Positions 1 through 8,724 of a stretch of DNA of 64,000 nt are shown piece after piece; the first letter of the stretch is position 1, and each line of letters starts with the position of its first letter. The notes beneath the pieces are model-generated. The model was not told the DNA's origin, ran no database searches, and saw nothing but the letters and a program-made list of their open reading frames with translations. The stretch is from the NCBI GenBank assembly GCA_021555075.1, contig JAKGBX010000001.1, forward strand, positions 868,001 to 932,000, given 5' to 3'. Source of the stretch: Rhodobacteraceae bacterium LMO-JJ12. Its GTDB lineage: Bacteria; Pseudomonadota; Alphaproteobacteria; Rhodobacterales; Rhodobacteraceae. The position numbers and the translations under genes are program-made.

Positions 1-1
1 G

Positions 2-238
2 CGTGTCTTGCGGGATGGCGTCCAGGTGAGTGAGGGGGTCGGGGCGAATGCGCTGGGCGATCCCTTGGCGGTTATGGTCTGGCTGGCCAATGATCTGAAC
101 CAGCGCGGCAAGGGGCTTGGCGTCGGTGATGTGGTTGCAACCGGGTTGATAGCGGACGTGGTGCAGGCCAGCCCCGGTGCGCGGTTTGAGGCGGTGTTTG
201 GCACGCTTGGGCGGGTGTCGCTTGGGGTTGCGGGTTAA
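2..238 (+). CDS. 2-keto-4-pentenoate hydratase family protein, C-terminal fragment
   Basis: The open frame enters from the left edge, so only about 78 C-terminal residues are visible and the true start lies outside the window. The segment with GVGANALGDPLAVMVWLAN, then a G-x-x-L-x-x-G-D-V-V-x-T-G stretch, matches the C-terminal part of the MhpD/HpaH hydratase fold, where it closes the FAH-like beta-roll near the metal site. Such enzymes hydrate 2-hydroxypenta-2,4-dienoates in meta-cleavage pathways. A TTG at 8 is in frame but is an internal Leu codon, not a start. A second, complete family member lies at 15556-16353, so this one may serve another pathway. Family call by resemblance only; substrate unknown. 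Confidence 0.6.
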   Translation, partial: RVLRDGVQVSEGVGANALGDPLAVMVWLANDLNQRGKGLGVGDVVATGLIADVVQASPGARFEAVFGTLGRVSLGVAG

Positions 239-345
239 AGTGTCTTGCTGTTCATCCGGGTCACGGATTTGATGCAAAGTGCCGATAGTATTGAAGGTCG
301 TGGACCTTTTCCATTTTCCCTGTTTCAGGAAAAATGCAAACGACT

Positions 346-1467
346 TTAGACCCGCTCAACGATCACAGAACCGACAGAATAGCCCGCCCCGAAGGAGCAG
401 ATCAGGCCGAGATCGCCGGGGGCCATATCGTCGGAATGCTTGGCAAAGGCGATGATCGAACCGGCGGATGAAGTGTTGGCGTAATCTTGCAGGATATTGG
501 GCTGCTCGCCCGTTTCCGGTGTGCGGCCAAGCACCTTGCGGCCAATGAAATCGTTCATCGATTTGTTGGCCTGGTGCAGCCAGAGCCGCTTGAGATCGCT
601 TGCCTCGACCCCGGTTTCGGCCAGGTGTTCGGCGATGTGGGCTGAGACCATCGGTACTACCTCTTTGAACACTTTGCGGCCATTTTGCATGAACTGCATG
701 TCGCGCCGATCGGCCACGCCGTCGGGGCGGTTGCGGCGCAGGAAACCGTTGTTGTTGCGGATATTGTTGGAGAACTCGGTGGCACAGCGCACGGAGCGCA
801 CCAGCCAGTGCGCGCCCTTTGCGTCTTGGGCGCGTTCCATCACCGTGGCGGTGCAGACGTCGCCGAAGATGAAATGGCAATCGCGGTCGCGCCATTCGAG
901 ATGGCCGGAAGTGATCTCGGGGTTGACGATCAGCGCCTTTTTCACCGAGCCGGAGCGGATCATGTCGGCGGCAGCTTGAATGCCGAAGGTGGCCGAGGAG
1001 CAAGCGACGTTCATGTCAAACGCAAAGCCGCCCGCGCCGATGGCGTTCTGAATCTCGACGCCGATCGCCGGATAGGCGCGCTCCATGTTGGAGGCGGCGC
1101 AGATCACGAGGTCGATTTCTGAGGCGTCAATTCCGGCCTGATCGAGCGCCTTGGTGCAGGCGTCGATTGCGATTTCGGTCATGATACCGTGTTCATCGTC
1201 GGAGCGCTGACGGAAGCGGGGATACATCCTGGAGGGATCTAGAACACCTTCTTTATCAAGCACATAGCGCTGTTCAATGCCTGATGCCTTGAAGATGAAT
1301 TCGGTCGAGGAGGGTTCGAGCGCGTCGAGTTCACCGGCGGCGATGGCCGCGGCGTTGTCGGCGTTGAACTTGTCGACGTAGGTGTTAAAGGCGTGCACCA
1401 ATTCTTCATTGGTGATGGATTGGGCGGGGGTGAAGACGCCGGTGCCTGTGATCGCTGCTTGGTGCAT
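346..1467 (-). CDS. beta-ketoacyl-ACP synthase III family protein
   Basis: A 373-residue thiolase-fold condensing enzyme of the FabH type. The catalytic triad can be read: Cys156 in NVACSSATFG, His298 in LHQANKSM and Asn331 in YANTSSAGS. FabH-type enzymes condense an acyl-CoA with malonyl-ACP. At 373 residues it is longer than housekeeping FabH (about 320), with extra sequence near residues 25-60, so it may belong to a side branch acting on non-acetyl starters rather than being the primary FabH. An ATG 11 codons upstream is possible, but the ATG at 1467 has GGAAGGA six bases before it and is preferred. It is monocistronic, convergent with the left-edge fragment. Cytosolic; substrate is inference. 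Confidence 0.85.
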   Translation of the reverse strand: MHQAAITGTGVFTPAQSITNEELVHAFNTYVDKFNADNAAAIAAGELDALEPSSTEFIFKASGIEQRYVLDKEGVLDPSRMYPRFRQRSDDEHGIMTEIAIDACTKALDQAGIDASEIDLVICAASNMERAYPAIGVEIQNAIGAGGFAFDMNVACSSATFGIQAAADMIRSGSVKKALIVNPEITSGHLEWRDRDCHFIFGDVCTATVMERAQDAKGAHWLVRSVRCATEFSNNIRNNNGFLRRNRPDGVADRRDMQFMQNGRKVFKEVVPMVSAHIAEHLAETGVEASDLKRLWLHQANKSMNDFIGRKVLGRTPETGEQPNILQDYANTSSAGSIIAFAKHSDDMAPGDLGLICSFGAGYSVGSVIVERV

Positions 1468-1548
1468 TTTATTCCTTCCCGAAGGCTTTCCCGAGATCAC
1501 CCCGGAACGGCGGGGAAATCAAGGGGCTGTCGTCTGATTTTGCGTTGC

Positions 1549-2499
1549 TCAGACCACATTGGGCGGGGTCTGACCATCGAAATATGCGCGCAGGTTGGCA
1601 ACCGCCATCAGTCCCATATCGCTGCGCACATCCAGAGCGGCGGTGCCGAGGTGGGGCAGCAGAACGACATTTTCCAGCGCGATCAGCGCGTCGGGCACGT
1701 GTGGTTCGTGTTCATAGACATCAAGGCCCGCGCCCGCGATGGTGTTGTTTTGAAGGGCGTTGATCAGAGCGGCCTCGTCAACCACGTCGCCGCGCGAGAT
1801 ATTGATGAGGTGGGCAGTGGGGCGCATTGAGGAAAGAAAGCCGGGGCCGATCAAGTGACGGGTTTCGCGCCCGCCGGGGACGGCGATGACGACGATATCG
1901 GCACGGCGTGCGAGCTCGTGTTGGGGGACTTGCTCGGAGGGGAAGTCCATATGTTTTTCCGAGCGGTTGGCATAGAGCACTTCCATGCCAAACCCATGAT
2001 GACAGCGTCGCGCGATTGCCTGACCGATGCGGCCCATGCCGATGATGCCGACGGTCTTGCCTGTGACATGAAGCCCCAGCATCTGCATCGGATTCCAGCC
2101 GACCCATTTGCCAGCGCGCAACATGCGTTCGCCTTCGCCAAGGCGGCGTGCGCTCATCAGGATCAGGGCCATGGCGATGTCGGCGGTGGCATCGGTCACC
2201 GCGCCGGGCGTGTTGGTGACAGTGACGCCGCGCGCGGCGGCAGCGGTGGCGTCGATATGATTGTAGCCGACGCCGAAATTGGCGAGGATTCTCGTGCGCG
2301 GCTTGGGCGCATCGGCGAACACCTGTTCGGAGAAGGCATCGCCGAGGGTTGGAAGGATGGCGTCATAATCGTGCAGCGCGACGCGCAATTCGTCATCGCT
2401 TAGCGGGTCGATGCTGTCGCGCACAGTCACGTCGAGGAATGCACGCGCGGCGTCGAGCACGGCGGCGGGATGGGGGCGGGTTATGAGCAGCTTCTTCAA
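1549..2499 (-). CDS. NAD(P)-dependent D-2-hydroxyacid dehydrogenase
   Basis: A 316-residue member of the D-isomer-specific 2-hydroxyacid dehydrogenase family, probably a glyoxylate/hydroxypyruvate reductase type. The Rossmann dinucleotide loop GMGRIG sits at residues 154-159, and the catalytic Arg236 (NISRGD), Glu265 (DVYEHEP) and His283 (LPHLGTAA) are all present. The start is TTG at 2499, which overlaps the TGA of the upstream CsaA-like gene in a TTGA junction; there is no in-frame ATG nearby, so translational coupling is likely. It is the last gene of the proC operon. Preferred substrate cannot be read from sequence; glyoxylate, hydroxypyruvate or a branched 2-oxoacid are all possible. Confidence 0.88.
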   Translation of the reverse strand: MKKLLITRPHPAAVLDAARAFLDVTVRDSIDPLSDDELRVALHDYDAILPTLGDAFSEQVFADAPKPRTRILANFGVGYNHIDATAAAARGVTVTNTPGAVTDATADIAMALILMSARRLGEGERMLRAGKWVGWNPMQMLGLHVTGKTVGIIGMGRIGQAIARRCHHGFGMEVLYANRSEKHMDFPSEQVPQHELARRADIVVIAVPGGRETRHLIGPGFLSSMRPTAHLINISRGDVVDEAALINALQNNTIAGAGLDVYEHEPHVPDALIALENVVLLPHLGTAALDVRSDMGLMAVANLRAYFDGQTPPNVV

Positions 2500-2837
2500 T
2501 GCATTCTTGCCCCGTTGGGCACCTCTTGATCCGGTTTGATGAGCACGATGCCGCCATCGCTATCAGAGGCACCGAGCACCAGACATTCCGACATGAACTT
2601 GCCGATCTGGCGGGGTGGGAAATTGACCACGGCCATGACCTGGCGACCGACCAGGGCTTCGGGGGTGTAATGCGCGGTAATCTGCGCCGAGCTTTTACGT
2701 TCCCCGATTTCGGGGCCGAAATCGATCCAGAGCTTGATAGCAGGTTTACGTGCTTCGGGGTAGGGTTCGGCGCGGATCACGGTGCCTGCGCGGATTTCCA
2801 CCTTGAGGAAATCGTCGAATGTGAGTTCGTCAGCCAT
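2496..2837 (-). CDS. CsaA-like tRNA-binding domain protein
   Basis: A 113-residue single-domain OB-fold protein of the CsaA/tRNA-binding family (the domain found at the C-terminus of some methionyl-tRNA synthetases). The N-terminal DFLKVEIRAGTV segment and the VNFPPRQIGKFMSECLVLGA segment are typical. CsaA proteins bind tRNA and have been described as export-related chaperones in Bacillus; the role in alphaproteobacteria is not settled. The start at 2837 is chosen because it lies in an ATGGCTGA overlap with the proC stop; the longer frame to 2912 would run far into proC. Downstream it overlaps the hydroxyacid dehydrogenase start, so the three genes form one coupled operon. Confidence 0.85.
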   Translation of the reverse strand: MADELTFDDFLKVEIRAGTVIRAEPYPEARKPAIKLWIDFGPEIGERKSSAQITAHYTPEALVGRQVMAVVNFPPRQIGKFMSECLVLGASDSDGGIVLIKPDQEVPNGARMH

Positions 2838-3645
2838 TGGCAAGCTCGCGCGAGCGGTCGGCGGCAGCGGCGACGGTTTGTTTGATGAGCGGTGGCAGGC
2901 CTGTTTGGGCATTCATAAGCACTTCTAATCCGGCTTGGGTGGTGCCATTGGGCGAGGTGACATTGATTCGCAACTGTTCGGGGCTTTCGTCGCTTTGCAT
3001 TGCCAGTGCACCGGCGCCTGCGACGGTGGCCTTGGCCAATTGCATGGCGAGATCGGGGGCGAGGCCTTGGGCCTCACCAGCGGCGGCCATACATTCGATC
3101 ATGTGAAACACATAAGCCGGGCCGGAGCCCGAGAGGCCGGTGACGGCGTCCATCTGGGACTCCGAGTCGAGCCGGACCACTTCGCCGACGGCCATGAGTA
3201 AGGCTTCGGCCATGTCGAGCGCGGCGGCGGAAGCGTGGGCATTGCCGATCATCGCGGTGATTCCCTTGGCGATGGCGGCGGGGGTGTTAGGCATGGCGCG
3301 AATGACGGGGGTATTGGCACCCAGTGTCGCCTCGTAATGCGCAATCGGCGTGCCAGCGGCGACGGAGAGGAAGACGGTTTGGCCATTGCCAAGCGGCGCC
3401 AGCACCGGCAGGGCTTCGGCCATCATCTGAGGCTTGACGGCAACCAGCACGATGGCGGGATCATCAGGCAGGGGGGCATTGAGATGGACGCCGGTGGCGC
3501 GCAGCCAGTCGGAGGGCGCGGGATCGAGCACATAGACCGAAGTTGGCGGCAATCCGCCATCAAGCCAGCCTTCGAGCATGGCCGAGCCCATCTTGCCACA
3601 GCCCAGCAGTACCAGCCCGGATTCAGCGATTTTATTGAAAGACAT
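2830..3645 (-). CDS. proC: pyrroline-5-carboxylate reductase
   Basis: A 271-residue ProC that reduces 1-pyrroline-5-carboxylate to proline with NAD(P)H, the final step of proline synthesis. The N-terminal nucleotide-binding loop GCGKMG is at residues 14-19, and the C-terminal dimerisation domain carries GLSGSGPAYVF, a family hallmark. The ATG at 3645 follows AGAAGGGAG by five bases and gives the usual family N-terminus; an in-frame ATG 14 codons upstream lacks a ribosome site. It is first in an operon with the CsaA-like gene (8-base overlap) and the 2-hydroxyacid dehydrogenase. The terminator-like hairpin at 3700-3745 separates it from the upstream YbjN unit. Confidence 0.95.
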   Translation of the reverse strand: MSFNKIAESGLVLLGCGKMGSAMLEGWLDGGLPPTSVYVLDPAPSDWLRATGVHLNAPLPDDPAIVLVAVKPQMMAEALPVLAPLGNGQTVFLSVAAGTPIAHYEATLGANTPVIRAMPNTPAAIAKGITAMIGNAHASAAALDMAEALLMAVGEVVRLDSESQMDAVTGLSGSGPAYVFHMIECMAAAGEAQGLAPDLAMQLAKATVAGAGALAMQSDESPEQLRINVTSPNGTTQAGLEVLMNAQTGLPPLIKQTVAAAADRSRELANG

Positions 3646-3699
3646 GATGCTCCCTTCTGTGTGGATCCGCTTTGATCCGCAAATCATAAAGGAGGATGT

Positions 3700-3745
3700 T
3701 AAAACGTTTCGAGACGAACTTGAAACATGAGTTTGACTCGAAACG
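3700..3745 (-). terminator. rho-independent terminator of the YbjN/small membrane protein unit
   Basis: Inverted repeat CGTTTCGAG (3705-3713) / CTCGAAACG (3737-3745), with further partial pairing of AACT/AGTT inside. Read on the minus strand it is followed by TTTTAAC. It lies 50 bases past the 70-residue membrane protein gene and just upstream of proC. Confidence 0.7.
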
Positions 3746-3793
3746 CCTTAAGACGGCTTGGGCGCGGCGGCGTTGCCAAGAGCGGCCCGGCGT

Positions 3794-4006
3794 TCAGCGT
3801 CGGGTCATCACCGCGAGTACCCCAAGGAACAGATTGACCATGATCGCGATGAGCGCGGTCATTTCATACATGAAAAACCGGCCGAAAATGCCAAATGTGG
3901 CGTCGTAGCCGGGAAGCACCCTGGCATCGACCAGAGCGATCCAGATTAGCCACACCAGGACGGCGAGGTTGAAGAGAATAAAGCACCATCTGATCCAGGG
4001 TTGCAT
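3794..4006 (-). CDS. small two-span inner membrane protein
   Basis: A 70-residue protein with two predicted hydrophobic spans, about residues 7-27 and 46-66, joined by a short polar loop (DARVLPGYDATFG) and ending in basic TRR. The length, membrane topology and tight spacing (15 bases after the YbjN gene on the same strand) support a real co-transcribed gene. No enzymatic motif is visible. It may be a membrane partner or regulator of something nearby, but I do not recognise a function. A terminator follows directly, marking the end of the transcript. Confidence 0.7.
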   Translation of the reverse strand: MQPWIRWCFILFNLAVLVWLIWIALVDARVLPGYDATFGIFGRFFMYEMTALIAIMVNLFLGVLAVMTRR

Positions 4007-4021
4007 GGCGGGCCGGGTTAT

Positions 4022-4522
4022 TCAGGCGCGACCGTAGGCTTCGGCCATGGCAATTTGCAGCGCGTCGCGCGGGCTACGATCACCATAAACGACAAGCTGA
4101 AGTGCGGGATAGTAGCGTTCGGCGCTGATCACGGCTGCCGAGATCAGGGTGTTGATCTGATCGGGGCCGGCCAGTTGTCCACCCGCCAGCACAAGGCCAT
4201 AGCGATAGACCATCAGCTTTTGCTCTGCCCAATAGGTGAAGGCGCCTGCCCAGCATTCATCGTTGATCGCATTGAGGGTTTCATAGAGTATCGGTAGCTT
4301 GTCGGCGGGCGGCTCCATTTCGAAGGTGCAGACCATGCGCAGGGTTTCATCATAGCCCGACCAGGCGAGCGTGATGGAATAGGTGCGCCATTGGCCCTCG
4401 ACGGCCATGGCGATTTGATCTTCGGCAATGCGGTCAAAATCCCATTCGTGGTGCGCCGCTAGGCTTTCAACGATGTCTATGGGGTGAAGATCGTCGTCAA
4501 GATAATGCTCAGACAAGGCCAT
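4022..4522 (-). CDS. YbjN domain-containing protein
   Basis: A 166-residue acidic cytosolic protein of the YbjN family, which shares the type III secretion chaperone-like fold. The N-terminal HPIDIVESLAAHHEWDFDR and the central YSITLAWSGYDETLRMVCTFE are typical of alphaproteobacterial members. In E. coli YbjN is linked to stress and motility control by genetics, but its biochemical role is unresolved. The start at 4522 is chosen because AGAGGTGG precedes it by five bases; the 27-codon upstream extension has no family character. It is the first gene of a two-gene unit with the small membrane protein downstream, ended by the hairpin at 3700-3745. Confidence 0.85.
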   Translation of the reverse strand: MALSEHYLDDDLHPIDIVESLAAHHEWDFDRIAEDQIAMAVEGQWRTYSITLAWSGYDETLRMVCTFEMEPPADKLPILYETLNAINDECWAGAFTYWAEQKLMVYRYGLVLAGGQLAGPDQINTLISAAVISAERYYPALQLVVYGDRSPRDALQIAMAEAYGRA

Positions 4523-5135
4523 GTCGCCACCTCTTTCATTGTTTTGCGCTGGGGTTTGGCAGCGCCCCCAAGCGCTTGGTGCCTGCTCTAGGGAATGGGG
4601 CAATGCCTACATTCTCTACGATATATGGTGCGGCGCGGGGAATGCCCTGTAAAGCGATTTGTTGGGGATAACCCCAAGAAGTTGTGGATTACCTGAGATG
4701 TGGCACAAATTCTGCGGGGGAGTGCGAGGTAATTATACGAGTCGCCGATCGGCTAAACTGTTTGAAACGCCCGCGTTTTGGTTGCCAGTTGGCAAAGGCA
4801 CGCTAAGGTGTAGATAGAAAGTACTTTTCTGCTGCACGAGCGGTCAAGGATCCTGACGCCACGTTATGCGCGACAAGGCAAAGAAATCCTTGAGTTCGTG
4901 CCGTAGCGCTTTCTTTAATAGGGTCGCAGACTTGGACCATTTCCGGCAACTGTGTCGGGGAGGAGTGGCACGGGTCTTTAATGAGGGGTGAATACCTAAG
5001 GGGAACGAGCGGTGTGAATCAAGCCGGGGAGTGTGCAGCGAAGCGTTGCGCCAATGCCCCCGGGCGCAGTGCGCAAAAACGGATGGATACAATCCGGGTG
5101 CGCTGAACCAAATCAATCTAGGGAGGAAAGACCAT
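4523..5135. other. 613-bp intergenic region between divergent ybjN unit and ABC transporter operon
   Basis: No convincing gene. It holds a TTGGGG/CCCCAA inverted repeat at 4662-4677 and a sigma-54-like sequence at 4701-4715. The last 15 bases contain GGGAGGAAAG, the ribosome site of the transporter binding protein. Weak ORFs on the minus strand here have atypical composition and no family resemblance. Confidence 0.6.
4701..4715 (+). promoter_or_regulatory. possible sigma-54 (-24/-12) promoter
   Basis: TGGCAC-AAATT-CTGC matches the RpoN consensus TGGCAC-N5-TTGC at nine of ten defined positions, with the GG and GC dinucleotides correctly ten bases apart. It points toward the transporter operon but lies about 420 bases upstream of its first codon, which would imply a long leader. 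Chance occurrence is possible. Confidence 0.3.
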
Positions 5136-6377
5136 ATGAAATCGTTTAAGAAACTGGTTCTGAGTGCGGTTGTTGCAGGTATTGCGGCGACGGCGGCTCA
5201 TGCCGAAAGTGTCAAGATCGCGTATATTGATCCGCTGTCGGGGCCGTTTGCCGCGACTGGCGTCAACGGTCTGCATCAATTTGAATTCGCCGCCGACTAT
5301 CTGGTGAATGACAAGGGCGGTGTTCTGGATGGCACGACGTTCGAAGTTATCGGTTTTGACAACAAGACCAGCCCTAAGGAATCGCTGATCCAGCTTCAGG
5401 TCGCGATTGACCAAGGCGCGCGCTATATCGTGCAGGGCAACGGCTCGGGTCCGGCGCATGCGCTGACCGATGCGATTGAAAAGCATAACAAACGCAACCC
5501 TGACGCCCGAGTTCTGTTCCTGAACTATTCGGCTGTCGATCCAGCGCTGACCAACGAGGCCTGCAACTTCTGGCATTTCCGCTTTGACGCCAATGCCGAC
5601 ATGAAGATGGATGCAATGACCGACGTGATCGCGGCAGATGAATCGATCAAGAAGGTCTATGTCATTGGTCAGGATTATAGCTTTGGTAAGGCTGTGTCCG
5701 CCGCTGCGGCCAGCATGCTGGGCGCAAAGCGCCCCGATATTGAGATCGTCGGGAACGAGTTGCACCCGATTGGCAAGGTGAAGGACTTCACCCCCTATGC
5801 GCGCAAGATCGTGTCATCGGGTGCTGATGCGGTGATCACGGGCAACTGGGGTTCGGACATGCTGGGCCTGGGCAAATCGGCCATCGAGAACGGCTTTGAT
5901 GGGCCGATCTTTACCTACTATGGTGCTGGTTCGGGTATGACGGCTGCGTTTGGCGAGTCCGGCAAGAACAGCATCCGTTTGGTCGCGGAAAGCCAGATCA
6001 ACCCTCCGGCGAGCGATGAGGCGACTGCCCTCTACAATGCCTTCAAGGCCAAGTATCCTGATGGCAATATCGACCAAGGCCGTATCTTCAACGTGATCAA
6101 CATGCTGGCCATGGCCGCCGAGAAAGCCGGAACTGCAACTGACGTTGTTGCTGTGGCGAGTGCTTTGGAAGGTATGGAAGCTGATGGTGTGTTCGGCGGC
6201 AAGCTGATGATGCGCGCGCAAGATCACCAGATCATTCAGGATATCCACATCCAGGTTCACACCAATGAGGGTATCACGTTTACCTATGACAATTCGGATT
6301 ATGGTGTGTTGCAGGAATCCACTGTCACCATGGCGTCCAAGGATGCTCCGACGACTTGCGAAATGAAGCGCCCGTAA
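5136..6377 (+). CDS. branched-chain amino acid-type ABC transporter substrate-binding protein
   Basis: A 413-residue periplasmic binding protein of the LivK/type I family. A Sec signal peptide covers roughly residues 1-23 (basic start, hydrophobic core, AHA cleavage motif), followed by VKIAYIDPLSGPFAATG, the canonical first strand and ligand loop of this family. The fold of two Rossmann-like lobes is consistent with the length. The ATG at 5136 is preceded by GGGAGGAAAG; the longer frame from 5031 is untranslated leader. It is the first gene of a five-gene transporter followed by a coupled hydrolase. The ligand is unknown; similar proteins bind branched-chain amino acids, amides, urea or aromatic acids. 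Confidence 0.9.
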   Translation: MKSFKKLVLSAVVAGIAATAAHAESVKIAYIDPLSGPFAATGVNGLHQFEFAADYLVNDKGGVLDGTTFEVIGFDNKTSPKESLIQLQVAIDQGARYIVQGNGSGPAHALTDAIEKHNKRNPDARVLFLNYSAVDPALTNEACNFWHFRFDANADMKMDAMTDVIAADESIKKVYVIGQDYSFGKAVSAAAASMLGAKRPDIEIVGNELHPIGKVKDFTPYARKIVSSGADAVITGNWGSDMLGLGKSAIENGFDGPIFTYYGAGSGMTAAFGESGKNSIRLVAESQINPPASDEATALYNAFKAKYPDGNIDQGRIFNVINMLAMAAEKAGTATDVVAVASALEGMEADGVFGGKLMMRAQDHQIIQDIHIQVHTNEGITFTYDNSDYGVLQESTVTMASKDAPTTCEMKRP

Positions 6378-6392
6378 GCCGGGTCTTTTAAT

Positions 6393-6423
6393 GGTCCGGG
6401 CCGCAACACGCGCGGCCCGGACC
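6393..6423 (+). terminator. strong stem-loop after binding-protein gene, likely attenuator or mRNA stabiliser
   Basis: Perfect 12-bp stem GGTCCGGGCCGC (6393-6404) / GCGGCCCGGACC (6412-6423) with a 7-base loop and no T-run. Its position between the binding-protein gene and the first permease gene is typical of hairpins that let the binding protein be made in excess over the membrane components. Confidence 0.75.
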
Positions 6424-6481
6424 TATCTCGCCGCTCATCAAACATATCAATGAACCGATCGAAGAAAGGGGACCGCATCTG

Positions 6482-7438
6482 ATGTCGCTCTTCATCGTCA
6501 ACATCCTGGACGGGCTCGTCACGGGGCTGCTACTGTTTATGCTCTGCAGCGGGCTTACGCTGATCTTTTCCATGATGGGTGTGCTGAACTTTGCCCATGC
6601 CAGTTTCTATATGCTGGGCGCCTATTTCGCCTATCAGATAAGCACCTATACGGGGTTCTGGGTCGGTTTGATCGTGGCGCCTATCATTGTCGGCGTGTTT
6701 GGCGCGCTGATCGAGCGATACGGGCTTAGGCGGGTGCATAAATACGGCCATGTTCCCGAGTTGATCTTTACCTTTGGTCTGGCACTTTTGATCGAAGAAG
6801 TGGTGCAGTTCTTCTGGGGTCGCAGTCAGATGCCATATCGGGCGCCCGAGGCGTTGGATTTCGCCGCCTTCTCTATCGCGGGCAATGCTTTCCCAGCTTA
6901 CAAGGTTTTCATGATCTTCGTCGCGATCGGTCTTTTCCTCGCGCTGCTATACATTCTTACCAAGACCCGCATCGGAATGACCATTCAGGCAGCTCTGAGC
7001 TATCCCGAAACGGTGCAGAACCTTGGCCATAACGTGCCTTTGGTCTTCATGGGCGTGTTTGGCGTTGGCACGGCGATGGCCGGGCTTGCGGGGGTGATTG
7101 CCGGACCTGTGATGGGCACATTTCCGGGGATGGCGGTGTTTTTGGGGTCAATTGTCTTTGTGACCATCGTGATCGGTGGTTTGGGATCGCTCTGGGGTGC
7201 GTTGATCGCGTCATTGCTTATTGGCTGGATCCAGACGTTTGCAGCGACGTACAATGTGCGTATGGAAGATATTCTGACCGGTCTTGGCTTTGATAAACCC
7301 GAGCCGATCTGGGATAGTGCCTGGCAGGATCTTTGGACGCTGACGCTGCCGCAGATCGGGCCGATCTTGCCCTATCTCTTGATGGTAATCGTTCTTGTGG
7401 TGCGCCCACAGGGCCTGTTCGGGAAGCGTGAATCATGA
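6482..7438 (+). CDS. livH: branched-chain amino acid-type ABC transporter permease, LivH-like
   Basis: A 318-residue polytopic inner membrane permease with eight or so hydrophobic segments. It opens with the family pattern of an amphipathic start followed by LVTGLLLFMLCSGLTLIFSMMGVLNFAHASFYMLGAY, cited here by its motif NFAHASFYMLG, and contains the GGLGSLWGALIASLLIGW segment that docks to the ATPase. GAAAGGGGACC precedes the ATG. Its stop overlaps the next permease start (ATGA at 7435-7438), showing translational coupling. With LivM it forms the heterodimeric channel. Substrate range follows the binding protein and is not known. Confidence 0.92.
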   Translation: MSLFIVNILDGLVTGLLLFMLCSGLTLIFSMMGVLNFAHASFYMLGAYFAYQISTYTGFWVGLIVAPIIVGVFGALIERYGLRRVHKYGHVPELIFTFGLALLIEEVVQFFWGRSQMPYRAPEALDFAAFSIAGNAFPAYKVFMIFVAIGLFLALLYILTKTRIGMTIQAALSYPETVQNLGHNVPLVFMGVFGVGTAMAGLAGVIAGPVMGTFPGMAVFLGSIVFVTIVIGGLGSLWGALIASLLIGWIQTFAATYNVRMEDILTGLGFDKPEPIWDSAWQDLWTLTLPQIGPILPYLLMVIVLVVRPQGLFGKRES

Positions 7439-8724
7439 GTATTTCGCCCAACACCCCGCTGACCGCTGGCACCCGACGCCTGCTTCCGCTCAATCTGTTG
7501 TGGCCATGGCTTGTGGCGGCGGTCATTCTAATCATTCTGCCGCTGGTTTTTGACTCGCGTTCGGCGTTGACCATCATGAACCAGATGGGGATCACCATCG
7601 TTTTTGCGCTGAGCTATAACATGCTTTTGGGGCAGGGCGGGATGCTGTCGTTCGGCCATGCCGTCTATATGGGGCTTGGCGGTTTCTGTGCGATGCATGT
7701 GATGAACATGGTCGAGGGTGGGCTTTGGCTGCCGCTGCCGCTGCTGCCTATCGTCGGCGGGATTTTCGGTTTGTTCTTTGCCTTTTTGATCGGCTCCTTC
7801 TCGACGCGACGCGCCGGGACTGTCTTTGCCATGATCTCGCTCGGTGTGGGAGAGCTTGTGGCTGCCAGCTCAATCATCATCGTGATCTTTTTTGGCGGTG
7901 AAGAGGGGATCAGCGGTGATCGGACCATGGGGCCGGAATTCTTCGGGCTGGATTTCGGAGCGCAATCGCAGGTCTATTACCTGACTGCGTTATGGCTCTT
8001 TATCGCGGCGCTGGGCATGTATCTCTATACCCGTACGCCGATTGGGCGGATTTCCAATGCGGTGCGTGATAATGAGGAACGAGCAGAATTCCTGGGCTAT
8101 AGCCAACGCCATGTGCGCTGGATCAGCTTTTGTGCGTCGGGTTTCTTTGCTGGTATCGCAGGGGCGCTTTTCGCCATCAACTTTGAAATCCTGACCGAGG
8201 AAAACCTGAACCTTGTGACCTCTGGTTCGATCCTTTTGGCGACGTTCCTTGGCGGGGTTGGATTCTTCATCGGTCCGATCATTGGGGCGATTGTGTTTAC
8301 CTTGCTGCAAACGGTTCTGGCGCTCTATACAGAGATTTGGTCGCTCTATCTGGGCATTCTGTTTCTGGCGACGGTGATGTTCTTTCCGTTCGGGTTAACC
8401 GGGCTTCTGGCGATCCATATTCTGCCTTGGAAGCTTGGCAAGTTCAGGCTGCTGGTCAAGCCATATGCCTTGATGGCGATCCCGGCGCTGATGGTGGTTC
8501 TGGGTGGTGCCGCGTTTCTTGAGATTCTGTTTCACATCCGAAGCGCTGCGGTGGGTGACAGCGAAATGACGCTGTATGGTATCACCTTCGACAGCCATGG
8601 AGTTTTGCCAATGCTGAGCGCTATCGTGGTGTTCGTGATTGGAGTTTATCTCCTCAACAAACTCGCCCCGATGCTGAAGGAAGCCTTTGCGCAAGCCACA
8701 TCAATGAAGGGAGCCGGATCATGA
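7435..8724 (+). CDS. livM: branched-chain amino acid-type ABC transporter permease, LivM-like
   Basis: A 429-residue inner membrane permease. The core has the LivM landmarks: a conserved NMLLGQGGMLSFGHAVYMGLG segment in the first third (motif GQGGMLSFGHA) and ARG-rich loop RDNEERAEFLGY before the later spans, which contacts the ATPase. It is about 70-100 residues longer than many LivM proteins, the extra length being two C-terminal hydrophobic segments joined by a polar loop (about residues 340-415). It starts within the livH stop and its own stop overlaps livG (ATGA at 8721-8724). Function and partner assignment follow from context. Confidence 0.92.
   Translation: MSISPNTPLTAGTRRLLPLNLLWPWLVAAVILIILPLVFDSRSALTIMNQMGITIVFALSYNMLLGQGGMLSFGHAVYMGLGGFCAMHVMNMVEGGLWLPLPLLPIVGGIFGLFFAFLIGSFSTRRAGTVFAMISLGVGELVAASSIIIVIFFGGEEGISGDRTMGPEFFGLDFGAQSQVYYLTALWLFIAALGMYLYTRTPIGRISNAVRDNEERAEFLGYSQRHVRWISFCASGFFAGIAGALFAINFEILTEENLNLVTSGSILLATFLGGVGFFIGPIIGAIVFTLLQTVLALYTEIWSLYLGILFLATVMFFPFGLTGLLAIHILPWKLGKFRLLVKPYALMAIPALMVVLGGAAFLEILFHIRSAAVGDSEMTLYGITFDSHGVLPMLSAIVVFVIGVYLLNKLAPMLKEAFAQATSMKGAGS

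Noticed and set aside
4844-5116. 90-codon minus-strand ORF in the transporter leader
   Set aside because: It overlaps the leader and ribosome site of the transporter operon, has unlikely composition and no domain.
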